From Anaerolineae bacterium (GTDB taxonomy: Bacteria; Chloroflexota; Anaerolineae; JAKLPW01), in contig JAKLPW010000276.1 in assembly GCA_022013675.1 (NCBI GenBank), positions 1-56,196 of the forward strand: DNA of 56,196 nt, in the 5' to 3' direction. The notes beneath the pieces are model-generated. The model was given only the letters and a program-made list of their open reading frames with translations. It had not been told where the DNA came from and made no database searches. The translations under genes were made by a program, and so were the position numbers. Of the stretch, positions 25,875 through 33,831 are shown piece after piece; the first letter of the stretch is position 1, and each line of letters opens with the position of its first letter.

Positions 25875-25931
25875 AAAAAGAGCACGGATCCGAGTTTTGT
25901 GGCCTACAGGGCCAACAAGAATCCGTGCTCT
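25875..25931 (-). terminator. Rho-independent terminator of the peptide permease operon
   Basis: An 11-bp stem (AGAGCACGGAT 25879-25889 with 25921-25931) encloses a second short GC stem. On the minus strand it is followed by TTTTT, as expected after the dppC-like gene. On the plus strand no T run follows, so it may only weakly stop priA transcription. Confidence 0.75.
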
Positions 25932-25952
25932 CTTGACTATTAACGCTTGTTG

Positions 25953-26996
25953 CTACTGAGATCCTTTCATTCGAGGATCGAGGGCGTCTCGCAGTCCGTC
26001 GCCTAGGAAATTGAAGGCGAACATGGTAAGTGCCAGAGCAATGGCTGGGAAGAGCACCAGATGTGGGTAAGATCGCATGGCTCTCGACCCATCTGAAATC
26101 ATAGCGCCCCAACTAGGGGTTGGCGGGTCTACTCCTAGACCTATGAAGCTCAGGAAAACCTCAGTCGTGATGTATCCTGGGATATACAGCGTGACTGTCA
26201 CAATCAGAGGGCCAAGAATGTTGGGAAGTATGTGGCGCGTGATTACGCGCATGTCTCGGGCTCCGATCATGTGCGAGGCCTCGACGAACTCTTTTTCTTT
26301 AAGGGAGAGTATTTGTCCTCTGGTGAGGCGTGCTATCCCCATCCATGCAGTGATTCCGATGCCCATGAAAATGAAAAGCATGCCGCCCCCTTCCAAGCCC
26401 AGTAGACCGTCCACGAAGTGGTTTACCTGGTTGAAGGTGTAGGCAACCGAGCCTGGCTGCTGCGCACTGCCGAAGCTGCTCTTGAAGAAGGCCATGAGCA
26501 GGATGATGAGCAGCATCGTTGGAAAAGCATACATGATGTCGACGATGCGCATCATGGTATTATCTACCTTGCCTCCATAGTAACCGGAGATAGACCCATA
26601 GATCAGGCCGATAAACAGCGCTGTTAAGGCGCCAACGAACCCTACAGGCAATGAGACTCGTGCCCCGTAGACGATGCGGCTAAACAGGTCCCTACCCAGG
26701 AAATCGGCTCCCAGGAGGAACTTGTTTGAAATGGTGGCGTAGGCCTCGACGTTTCCAGGCAGGAGAGGCGCTAGCCAAGTTGGGATTGTGTAGTTCTCGA
26801 CGGAGTCGCCTTCAGCGTAGTGCATGGGAGTGATCTGAGGGGCAAATACCGCTGCCAATATGAGCACGATGATGATAACGCCACCCATAATGGCGGCCTT
26901 GTTTTTTATCAAGCGGCGCCAGGCGTCCAGCCAGAGGTTCGCTACTCGTTGTTCTCTCTGTAGCATACGCGCCTGAGCACGTTCTTGTATTGTCAT
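25953..26996 (-). CDS. Peptide-type ABC transporter permease (DppC/OppC family)
   Basis: Inner-membrane permease of 347 residues, one half of the translocation channel of a peptide or nickel-type ABC importer. A cytoplasmic N-terminus carries the OppC_N helix (about 36-58). Residues 120-340 form the five-helix transport domain. The EAA loop, where the ATPase docks, is visible as EFVEASHMIGARDMRVITRHILPNILGPLI, followed by FLSFIGLGVDPPTPSWG. A ~35-residue insert (about 170-205, FFKSSFGSAQQPG...) lies between helices. The start has AGGAGG six bases upstream. No binding protein or ATPase gene is in the window. Confidence 0.92.
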   Translation of the reverse strand: MTIQERAQARMLQREQRVANLWLDAWRRLIKNKAAIMGGVIIIVLILAAVFAPQITPMHYAEGDSVENYTIPTWLAPLLPGNVEAYATISNKFLLGADFLGRDLFSRIVYGARVSLPVGFVGALTALFIGLIYGSISGYYGGKVDNTMMRIVDIMYAFPTMLLIILLMAFFKSSFGSAQQPGSVAYTFNQVNHFVDGLLGLEGGGMLFIFMGIGITAWMGIARLTRGQILSLKEKEFVEASHMIGARDMRVITRHILPNILGPLIVTVTLYIPGYITTEVFLSFIGLGVDPPTPSWGAMISDGSRAMRSYPHLVLFPAIALALTMFAFNFLGDGLRDALDPRMKGSQ

Positions 26997-27040
26997 TTCA
27001 ATCCTCCTTCAATCGGTGATAGACCGCTGAGGTTGGTATT

Positions 27041-27988
27041 CTACGTGTACCGGATCCTGGGATCCAGGAAAGCATAAGTGATGTCCACTAGCAAGTTGGC
27101 TGCGACGAGGAAGACGGCATAGAGCAGGATGGCACCCATGACCACGGGATAGTCACGGTTCCCTATGCTGACGATGAAATATTTTCCTAGTCCTGGGATT
27201 GCAAAAATCTGTTCCACCACAAATGATCCCGTGGTAACGGCAGCGAATAGGGGCCCCAGAACGGTGGCTACGGGAATGAAGGCATTCTTCATGGCATGTT
27301 TGACCATGACAGCTCGTTCCGAGAGACCTTTGGCGCGCGCGGTGCGGATGTAGTCTTCGCGGATGACCTGCAACATTGAGGCGCGGGTCAGGCGAGCAAT
27401 AATGGCTGACGATGGGAGCCCTAATGCGATGGCGGGCATGATCACTTGGGAAGGCTTGCCCCAGCCTGCAACGGGAACCCATTGGAGAATCAATGCGAAT
27501 ATCCAGATCAGTAGGGGGCCCAGAACGATATTGGGTACGGATACCCCAAAGATGGCTAACCCCATTCCCAGGTAGTCATAGACGGTGTTTTGCTTGAGGG
27601 CGGCCAGTACTCCCAAAGGTACGCCTAGACCCACGGAGATAAGCAGTGCCCAAACCCCCAGATTTAAGGAAACTGGCAGGTGAGATGCGATGATGTCATT
27701 CACGGTTCGGCTGCGAGACGTGAACGAAGGGCCGAGCTGCCCTTGGAAGAGGCCACCGTACTCGCCGTTAGGTTTCCTGGTGACGCCTAGGTAGTCTGTA
27801 AACTGCTTCCAGAGGGGCTGATCGAGGCCGTAGTGCTTCTCCAGGTTGGCGATGATCTCGGCGGGAAGGGCCTTCTCTCGATCGAAGGGGCCACCCGGAA
27901 GAGCGTGTGCTAACGAGAAGGTCACCACAGCGATGAAGAAAAGTACCGGAATTGTCCAGAACAACCGTCTTGCGATGTAGCGTCCCAT
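27041..27988 (-). CDS. Peptide-type ABC transporter permease (DppB/OppB family)
   Basis: The partner channel subunit, 315 residues with six predicted helices. The family blocks are complete: ALPGGPFD near the N-terminus, RTVNDIIASHLPVSLNLG, LAIFGVSVPNIVLGPLL, and an intact EAA loop EDYIRTARAKGLSERAVMVKHAMKNAFIP, then FVVEQIFAIPGLGKYF. The ATG at 27988 has GGAGGT seven bases upstream. It is clearly paralogous to the last 300 residues of the gene just upstream (28054-30975), suggesting a local duplication. Confidence 0.93.
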   Translation of the reverse strand: MGRYIARRLFWTIPVLFFIAVVTFSLAHALPGGPFDREKALPAEIIANLEKHYGLDQPLWKQFTDYLGVTRKPNGEYGGLFQGQLGPSFTSRSRTVNDIIASHLPVSLNLGVWALLISVGLGVPLGVLAALKQNTVYDYLGMGLAIFGVSVPNIVLGPLLIWIFALILQWVPVAGWGKPSQVIMPAIALGLPSSAIIARLTRASMLQVIREDYIRTARAKGLSERAVMVKHAMKNAFIPVATVLGPLFAAVTTGSFVVEQIFAIPGLGKYFIVSIGNRDYPVVMGAILLYAVFLVAANLLVDITYAFLDPRIRYT

Positions 27989-28025
27989 GTCTTGCACCTC
28001 CTGACAGGCTATTGAATACGCTTGA

Positions 28026-28034
28026 ATTATAGCA
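28026..28034 (-). promoter_or_regulatory. Possible internal promoter for the dppBC-like genes
   Basis: On the minus strand an extended -10, TGC-TATAAT (28026-28034), lies about 38 bases upstream of the dppB-like start. TTGATA is present 20 bases further upstream, too far for a good -35. The local sequence resembles the alaX promoter. If real, the permeases can be expressed without the fusion gene. Confidence 0.45.
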
Positions 28035-28053
28035 CTGACCTATCAACCGACTA

Positions 28054-30975
28054 TCAATGCGCTTGTGTTTTGGGCGCGGCCCGTGATATCCCTGGCTTCA
28101 GCAGGGCGAGAACGATCTCTGCCAGCAGGTCAACGGTTGCCAGGAGGATGGCGTAGAACAAGAGCGTATTGACGAGCACGGGGTAATCCTTGGCCTGGAT
28201 GGTGCTGACGAGATACTGACCCATGCCAGGGATGTCGAAGAGCTGCTCGACGACGAGAGAACTTGCCATCATGGCGGAGGACATGGAGCGTGCAAGGGGC
28301 AACAGAGAGAGCAGGGACATGCGAAGCGTCCGCCAGAGCAGGAGCCTGTGGGCGTGCTGCCGCTGGGGCATTGCCATGTCCGTGAAGAGCCTGCATTGCA
28401 GCTTCACCATGCTATCGCGCACCGACTGAGCGATCAAAGCGGCAAACCCCAGGCCCAGGGCAGCGCTCGGCAGTATCAGGTGACGCAGCTCTCCCCATCC
28501 AGTGGGGGGTAGCCAGGCAGTAGTGAAGGAGAGAGACCATAGTAACAGTGGCCCCAAGACAATGACAGGGATGGCGAGACCGAACGTTGCCATTCCTGTG
28601 AACAAATAGTCCCAGAAGCTGTCGGTCTTGTGTGCTGCAAGCGCGCCGCAAGAGACCCCCAATCCAATAGCGAATAGAGTGGCTGCTAGACCAAGCCCTA
28701 GAGATGCGGGGAGGTGCTGGCATAGGATGTCGTTGACGGTGCGTTCTGGGGGTATGTATGAGGGGCCAAGATCAAAGTGAAAGACGACGTTGCGCAAGTA
28801 GACCAAATATTGTTCCGCTGGTGAACTGCCTACTCTATAGTACTTCTCGATGGCCCCGATCGTGACCGACGACAGGTGCTTTAGGGAATCGAAGGGGCCA
28901 CCGGGGATGATACGTAGTGTGAAGAAAGCTACAAGAGAAAGAAAAATGATGGAGGCGGTCAGTCGTAGAATTCCTCGAACCCCTCTAGCTACCAGTTCAC
29001 GTTGTCGCTGGTAGCGTCGAAATTGCGTTCTCAGGTGGAAACTCGCTCGTTTCAGGCGCTCTCGATAATTGGCCGGTTGCACTTTGGCTACTCGAAGACG
29101 TAACTGTTCTTCGTGGGTGACACTGATCTCTTCCATGGCCACTTGACGAACTTCCTTGTGTGCGAAGCGAAACTTGCCGGCCATCGTTTCTTGTAGGAAT
29201 CTCAACCGAAGCAGTGCGTCGAGTGCACGAAGGGCTTCAGTCTGGTCGAGTCCGCTAGCACGCTGCACAGTCACGAAGTCGCATCGTTCTCCGGCAACAG
29301 CGGCTGTTAGCAGGAACTCCCGAGTGAAGGGATCAAGTCGTCTCAAGCGTGTCTGGAATAGCTCTCGTATGCTGTTGGGGATTCGCTTTTCGGTGGGTGC
29401 AGTGGATGGGCGGAGAAAGAGCGAACGGGTCAATTCGATGGTGAAGAGAGGATTACCTTCGCTTCTTCTGTGAATGCGTCTTTCCAGAACGTGTCCGCCG
29501 ATACCTTTGGTGATGTGTCGGACAAGCTGACCTGTTTGATCGGCATTCAGACGAGAGAGGGTCAAGTGCTTGGCTTGGCTCTTCACTTCCAGGTTGTGCA
29601 GCACGGCTTCCGCAGGAGGAGACAGTTCCTCGGCACGATAGGCCACTATGAAAAGAATGCGCTCGTCTCTGAGTGAGTGGACCAGGTATGCTAGCAGATC
29701 GCTGCTAGCCGCATCTGACCACTGACAGTCGTCCAGAAACAGAGTCGCCGGCCTTCGTTGAGTGATTTCTCTCAAGATAGCAGTCAGAAGCGGCGCTAGC
29801 TGCCGCAGTCTGTTTTCGGATCCCTCTGTCATCCGAGCAACAGATTTGCCCCAGCCTGATAGGTATTTCCGTAGATCCATCCAGCGATAACCACTGTCAG
29901 ACGGCGAGATGCTTTCCCACAAGGACAGAACTGCACGCAGAATAGGGATGAATGCCTGGTAGGGCAGGGGAGACTCCATGGGATAGCAGTGGCCAGCAAG
30001 AACAGCAATGCGTCTTGTAGTCTGGCGGGCCAGGAATTCCTCAATCAGACGTGTCTTGCCGATGCCTGCTTCCCCTTCCACCAGCAGTACTCTGGCCTGA
30101 CCTCTAATAACAGCGTCCAGGGAGTTGTTCAGGAGATTCAACTCTAGATCTCGATCAACCAGGGGTAGACGTTCCTCGCCGAGGAGAAAGGAAGTCTTCC
30201 ACTCGGGCAACTGCTCCTGTTTCAGGATACTCTCGCCCATCAAAAGAGCGTGGATCTCCTGTGTTTCGTCGCTAGGAGCGGTGCCAAGCTCAAGTTCCAA
30301 TACCTCACGGCACTTCTCGTAGGTACGGAGGGCGGCAGCGCGATTGCCTTCACGGTGATACAGGCGCATTAATGTGCAGTATGCACTTTCCTGAAGAGGA
30401 TCGGCTCGCAGAGCATCAAGGGAGTACTTGATGGCTTGCCCATAGTTGTGACGCTGTTGATGGTAGTATGCCAGTTGCTCCAAGAGCGAGATGTAGGCAA
30501 GATGCAAGGCTTCGCGTCTGAATCGGGTCCATACTGAGAAAGCCTCGTTCTCCTTGAGAATGAAGCCATCCAAAAAGCCTTCTCGGTATAGTTCAATGAC
30601 CCGTACCGCTCTGTTGATGGAGAGAGCGTCGGGGGCGGTGGATATCCCTTCCAGAGCATGCTCGAACTCCTCAACGTCTACCCAATAGTCGCTGCTATCG
30701 CTGAGCTGAACCCATTCCCATGTAGCGATGATATGATTGCTACCGGGTAGTGCTTGACGGAGTTTGTAGAGTGCATCGTTAAGGCTGCGGCGAGCGTGGC
30801 GTTCGTCACTATCTTCCCAGAACATGGTGGCTAGTTTCCCGCGAGATATGGGAGCCTGAGCTTCCAATGCCACGTAGAAGAGTAGCGCCATGGCTTTCTG
30901 GGACGTCAGCGCGATAGGCTGGCCGGCGTACTCGATTCGTGGAGATCCTAGGAGATAGAGCTTCAGGGTTGGCAT
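28054..30975 (-). CDS. Fusion: BTAD/STAND-ATPase transcriptional regulator joined to a DppB-like permease domain
   Basis: One unbroken 973-codon frame. Residues 1-95 are the OmpR-like winged helix of SARP/BTAD regulators (MPTLKLYLLGSPRIEYAGQP, then DERHARRSLNDALYKLR). Residues ~97-245 are the BTAD helical repeats (LDALRADPLQESAYCTLMRLY). About 265-635 is an AAA/STAND ATPase with Walker A VEGEAGIGKTR and Walker B TLFLDDCQWSD. A basic linker (635-665) leads, instead of TPR repeats, into a DppB-like membrane domain (665-960): RIIPGGPFD, RTVNDILCQHLP, FGLAIPVIVLGPLLLW, SSLVVEQLFDIPGMGQYL. Its EAA loop has decayed to QCRLFTDMAMPQRQHAHRLL (860-879). The ATG at 30975 has GAGGA six bases upstream. 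It probably leads the dppBC operon. I infer a membrane-tethered regulator. Confidence 0.85.
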   Translation of the reverse strand: MPTLKLYLLGSPRIEYAGQPIALTSQKAMALLFYVALEAQAPISRGKLATMFWEDSDERHARRSLNDALYKLRQALPGSNHIIATWEWVQLSDSSDYWVDVEEFEHALEGISTAPDALSINRAVRVIELYREGFLDGFILKENEAFSVWTRFRREALHLAYISLLEQLAYYHQQRHNYGQAIKYSLDALRADPLQESAYCTLMRLYHREGNRAAALRTYEKCREVLELELGTAPSDETQEIHALLMGESILKQEQLPEWKTSFLLGEERLPLVDRDLELNLLNNSLDAVIRGQARVLLVEGEAGIGKTRLIEEFLARQTTRRIAVLAGHCYPMESPLPYQAFIPILRAVLSLWESISPSDSGYRWMDLRKYLSGWGKSVARMTEGSENRLRQLAPLLTAILREITQRRPATLFLDDCQWSDAASSDLLAYLVHSLRDERILFIVAYRAEELSPPAEAVLHNLEVKSQAKHLTLSRLNADQTGQLVRHITKGIGGHVLERRIHRRSEGNPLFTIELTRSLFLRPSTAPTEKRIPNSIRELFQTRLRRLDPFTREFLLTAAVAGERCDFVTVQRASGLDQTEALRALDALLRLRFLQETMAGKFRFAHKEVRQVAMEEISVTHEEQLRLRVAKVQPANYRERLKRASFHLRTQFRRYQRQRELVARGVRGILRLTASIIFLSLVAFFTLRIIPGGPFDSLKHLSSVTIGAIEKYYRVGSSPAEQYLVYLRNVVFHFDLGPSYIPPERTVNDILCQHLPASLGLGLAATLFAIGLGVSCGALAAHKTDSFWDYLFTGMATFGLAIPVIVLGPLLLWSLSFTTAWLPPTGWGELRHLILPSAALGLGFAALIAQSVRDSMVKLQCRLFTDMAMPQRQHAHRLLLWRTLRMSLLSLLPLARSMSSAMMASSLVVEQLFDIPGMGQYLVSTIQAKDYPVLVNTLLFYAILLATVDLLAEIVLALLKPGISRAAPKTQAH

Positions 30976-31018
30976 TTCTTTCCTCTCCGATCTTACCGAG
31001 AGATCAATGATCATGCGT

Positions 31019-31027
31019 ATTATACCA
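31019..31027 (-). promoter_or_regulatory. Extended -10 promoter of the fusion-regulator gene
   Basis: On the minus strand TGG-TATAAT (31019-31027) gives an extended -10; no good -35 is seen 17 bases upstream. The predicted start is near 31012, about 37 nt before the ATG at 30975. The absence of a -35 suggests the promoter needs an activator, possibly the encoded protein itself. Confidence 0.5.
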
Positions 31028-31144
31028 CAAATGAGCAGATGATCGAGGCGAGCGTCGGGAGGTAGCAATTTGGTGTCTGAGAGAGTGGAAGAGGAGCGCG
31101 AGGGTTCTACTGCGGGGTGATGGACTTTGTGGAGATAAGTCATG

Positions 31145-31173
31145 TTGCGCTATCTCCTCGGAGATGGTATAAT
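31145..31173 (+). promoter_or_regulatory. Sigma-A promoter of the zinc-ribbon membrane protein gene
   Basis: TTGCGC (31145-31150), 17 bases, TATAAT (31168-31173), also extended by TGG. Predicted start near 31180, about 52 nt before the ATG at 31232. Confidence 0.7.
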
Positions 31174-31231
31174 GCGAGGCGTGGGGTTAGCATTGAGCCC
31201 CACTTTTTACAAGAGGCGCAGAGGAGGTTCT

Positions 31232-31528
31232 ATGGACAACAGGTCTACAGAGGGGATGGATTGCCCGAACTGTGGCGTTTACAACCCTGCTGGCCGGGCT
31301 GTATGCTGGCGATGCGACCGGGAATTGCCGAAGCCCAAAGAACAGAAGCGACGGAAACCATTCTGGAGTGGACAGTCTTGGGTGTATATATTGATGGCTG
31401 TCTTGATTCTCTTCTCCCTGCTGCAGCTTTGCGGCTTGCCCAGTGTACCGGGTGGGGATGAATCTGGATCCCTGCGTTTCTTTTTCTGTGAAGCAGATAG
31501 TTTGGTGAACCTGCTGCTGGTTATGTGA
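31232..31528 (+). CDS. Small zinc-ribbon protein with one transmembrane helix
   Basis: A 98-residue protein of unknown role. Residues 10-29 hold a zinc ribbon with two CxxC pairs (DCPNCGVYNPAGRAVCWRCD). A basic stretch (PKPKEQKRRKPFW) leads to one hydrophobic helix (about 46-65, YILMAVLILFSLLQLCGL) and a short tail. Such ribbon-plus-helix proteins are common in Chloroflexota, but no function is established. The ATG has GGAGGT three bases upstream and its own promoter. It is divergent from the fusion-regulator gene. Confidence 0.75.
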   Translation: MDNRSTEGMDCPNCGVYNPAGRAVCWRCDRELPKPKEQKRRKPFWSGQSWVYILMAVLILFSLLQLCGLPSVPGGDESGSLRFFFCEADSLVNLLLVM

Positions 31529-31621
31529 CGACAGGGTCAGGGGTTGGCACTAGCTTCGTTGACTTGGTGTCTGCGAATTTCTTGCTAACAATAAGCTGAG
31601 TTAGCTAGTCGATGAGCTTGT

Positions 31622-31870
31622 TCAGTGGTTAGCTATTAGTGCTTCGATGGCAAGGACGTCGATTGCGCGGAAGTCCTCTATCCATAGATTAGCATCCGGC
31701 AGCTCTGCCGGCATATAGCCGGTGGTGACGGCAACACAACTCATGTTTGCGGCGACAGCAGCACTCACTCCGCTAGGGCTGTCTTCAAAGACCACGCACC
31801 GACCTGGACGGACACCCAGCTTCTTCGCGGCCAGGAGAAATATCTCCGGATGTTTGTGAACCTGTTGCCT
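31622..31870 (-). pseudogene. C-terminal remnant of a HAD-superfamily (beta-phosphoglucomutase-like) phosphatase
   Basis: Minus-strand codons 31870 to 31622 read RQQVHKHPEIFLLAAKKLGV...GRCVVFEDSPSGVSAAVAAN and end ...AIDVLAIEALIANH before a TGA. This is the second half of a HAD-IA phosphatase: the 'KP.PEIFL.AA..LGV' helix and the motif IV 'VFEDSPSGV.AA..A'. The N-terminal half with the DxDxT nucleophile is absent; an in-frame TAA lies just before and no start or SD is present. The break coincides with the dacF promoter (31854-31883), suggesting a deletion joined the two. The rest of the 31529-31950 gap shows nothing. Confidence 0.75.
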
Positions 31871-31883
31871 TTACTGTTACAAT
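31854..31883 (+). promoter_or_regulatory. Probable promoter of the dacF-rluB-cmk operon
   Basis: TTGTGA (31854-31859), 18 bases, TACAAT (31878-31883); predicted start near 31890, 61 nt before the carboxypeptidase ATG. It overlaps the broken end of the HAD remnant. Confidence 0.55.
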
Positions 31884-31950
31884 CGCGTAGGTGGTTAGTA
31901 ATGCTAATGCTCCCCGCCTCTGCAATTGTGGAGCACCCACGAGGAAATGA

Positions 31951-33048
31951 ATGCGGCGATACTTACCAGTAGTGATTGCACTACTAAGCCTCTTGAATCT
32001 CGCTTTTCGACCGGCTGTTTTGACCGAGTCCGATTTCGCGCGCTATCAGGTCTCGCCTTACCAGATAGAGCAAATGGTGCCTCGTCCCATGCCAGAACTC
32101 AGTGCCAAAGCGGCGCTGCTGATGGATGGGACTTCGGGAACGATTCTGTATGCCAAGAGTGAACATGATCGTCTGGCTCCAGCCAGCACGACGAAGATGG
32201 TTACGGCATTGGTGGCTGTGCAAGGGGCTAATCTGGGAGATCATGTTGCTATCATGCCCAGCGATCTCTTCGTAGGCTCGTGCATGGGCCTGTCGACTGG
32301 CGAGGAGCCAACCATAGAGGAACTTCTGTACGCTTTGCTCTTGGTGTCGGACAATGCGGTGGCGGTGACCATCGCGCGGCATGTTGCCGGATCAGAGAAG
32401 ACCTTCGTGGGTCTTATGAACCAGTGGGTTACGGAGCATGGGCTCCAAGACACACACTTCTCCAACCCCCAGGGCTTCGATGAGACGATGCATTTCTCGA
32501 GTGCCTACGACCTGGCTATCATTGGGCGTCAATTGATTCAGAGTCGAATTCTGACCTCGATTGTGGCCACCAAGGAACAGTGGGCTGCGTCGCGCCTGTT
32601 GGAGAATACTAACGAGCTATTGGGCACGTATGCTGGTGCCAACGGTGTGAAAACTGGCACAACAGATGCCGCTGGCCAGTGCCTGGTGGCTTCGGCGAAG
32701 CGGGACGGGGGATGGGTTGTGGCGGTGGTGTTGGGCAGTCAGGATCGGTATGCTGATGCTCGAGCTTTGCTAGATTACTACTTCACCGGATACTTTCAGA
32801 CATCGTTGAGTCTGGAACCCTCTCCGTTGGCTAGAATTCAGATAGAGGGAGGAGAGTGGCGTCCTCTGGTTGTGCGAGATGATGCGCAGGTTCTCTTGAC
32901 TCGATGGCAGGTGGGATATTTACGCAGTTTCCTTTGGATTGATACGGCGAACCTATCTCCGGGCTTGGGAGAGGCAGTTGGACGGGTAACGTATGATCTG
33001 TTCGGTCAGACTGTTGCAGAACTCCCTGTCTACATAGGGGGCTACTAG
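31951..33048 (+). CDS. D-alanyl-D-alanine carboxypeptidase (PBP5/DacF family)
   Basis: A low-molecular-weight penicillin-binding protein that trims the terminal D-Ala from peptidoglycan stem peptides outside the membrane. The 365-residue protein starts with a signal peptide or anchor (about 4-22). The three active-site motifs are present: SxxK in LAPASTTKMV, SxN in LLVSDNAVAV, and KTG in NGVKTGTTDAAG. A C-terminal beta-domain follows (about 270-365), as in PBP5, but no terminal amphipathic anchor is obvious. The ATG has GAGG six bases upstream. rluB begins two bases after its stop; carboxypeptidase and rluB genes are neighbours in Firmicutes too. Confidence 0.9.
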   Translation: MRRYLPVVIALLSLLNLAFRPAVLTESDFARYQVSPYQIEQMVPRPMPELSAKAALLMDGTSGTILYAKSEHDRLAPASTTKMVTALVAVQGANLGDHVAIMPSDLFVGSCMGLSTGEEPTIEELLYALLLVSDNAVAVTIARHVAGSEKTFVGLMNQWVTEHGLQDTHFSNPQGFDETMHFSSAYDLAIIGRQLIQSRILTSIVATKEQWAASRLLENTNELLGTYAGANGVKTGTTDAAGQCLVASAKRDGGWVVAVVLGSQDRYADARALLDYYFTGYFQTSLSLEPSPLARIQIEGGEWRPLVVRDDAQVLLTRWQVGYLRSFLWIDTANLSPGLGEAVGRVTYDLFGQTVAELPVYIGGY

Positions 33049-33049
33049 G

Positions 33050-33811
33050 ATGGATCGTCTGTCGAAAGTGCTCGCGAACAGGGGGATTGCATCACGGCGG
33101 AGATGCGAAGAGCTGATCGAAGCCGGAAGAGTGCGGGTTAATGGTCAGGTCGTGATGAAGCAAGGCGTGCGAGTGGATCCGGAGAAGGATCGCATAACCG
33201 TTGATGGACGATTCGTGCGGGAAGTTCACAGTGTATATGTTCTATTGAACAAGCCTGTCGGGTATGTCTCGACCGCGAAAGATCCGCAGGGGCGTCCTAC
33301 AGTCCTCGATCTGGTGCCGATTGACCAGCGGATTTATCCCGTGGGTCGCCTGGATATGAGCAGTGAGGGCTTGCTGCTTATGACGAATGATGGCGCAATT
33401 GCGGATCGGCTAACTCATCCACGCTACGAGCACGAGCGGGAGTACTGGGCGTTGGTGGAGGGTAGGGACTTGGGTGAAGCGATTTCGCGGCTGCGAAAAG
33501 GCGTAGAGTTGGAAGATGGTAGTGCCCAGGCAACCTCCTCAAGCATTTTGCCTGACCAGGTAGTGAGGCGACAGCTTCTGCGTGGAGGTACGCAAAATGA
33601 AGGTACATCGGGTAGGTGGCTTCGGATCGTTATCCGTGAGGGGCGCAAGCGCCAGATTAGGCGTATGTGTGAAGCGGTAGGGAATCCGGTGGCGAGGCTT
33701 ATCCGGGTGAGAATGGGGCCCCTCCATTTGGGGGACCTGGCACCAGGGGCTTGGCGTTACTTGACCGATGATGAGGTGGAGTCTCTGTACAAGGCCGTGG
33801 GGATGCATTAA
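33050..33811 (+). CDS. rluB: 23S rRNA pseudouridine synthase (RluB/RsuA family)
   Basis: Converts a specific uridine of rRNA to pseudouridine. The 253-residue protein has an N-terminal S4 RNA-binding domain (MDRLSKVLANRGIASRRRCEELI), then VLLNKPVGYVSTAKDPQGRPTV and the catalytic aspartate in the VGRLDMSSEGLLLMTNDG motif. GRKRQIRRMCEAVGNPV is the family's C-terminal motif. It is RluB-like by its neighbourhood (cmk follows), but RsuA or RluE specificity cannot be excluded from sequence. Confidence 0.9.
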   Translation: MDRLSKVLANRGIASRRRCEELIEAGRVRVNGQVVMKQGVRVDPEKDRITVDGRFVREVHSVYVLLNKPVGYVSTAKDPQGRPTVLDLVPIDQRIYPVGRLDMSSEGLLLMTNDGAIADRLTHPRYEHEREYWALVEGRDLGEAISRLRKGVELEDGSAQATSSSILPDQVVRRQLLRGGTQNEGTSGRWLRIVIREGRKRQIRRMCEAVGNPVARLIRVRMGPLHLGDLAPGAWRYLTDDEVESLYKAVGMH

Positions 33812-33831
33812 AATGGTTACAGGATGAATAC

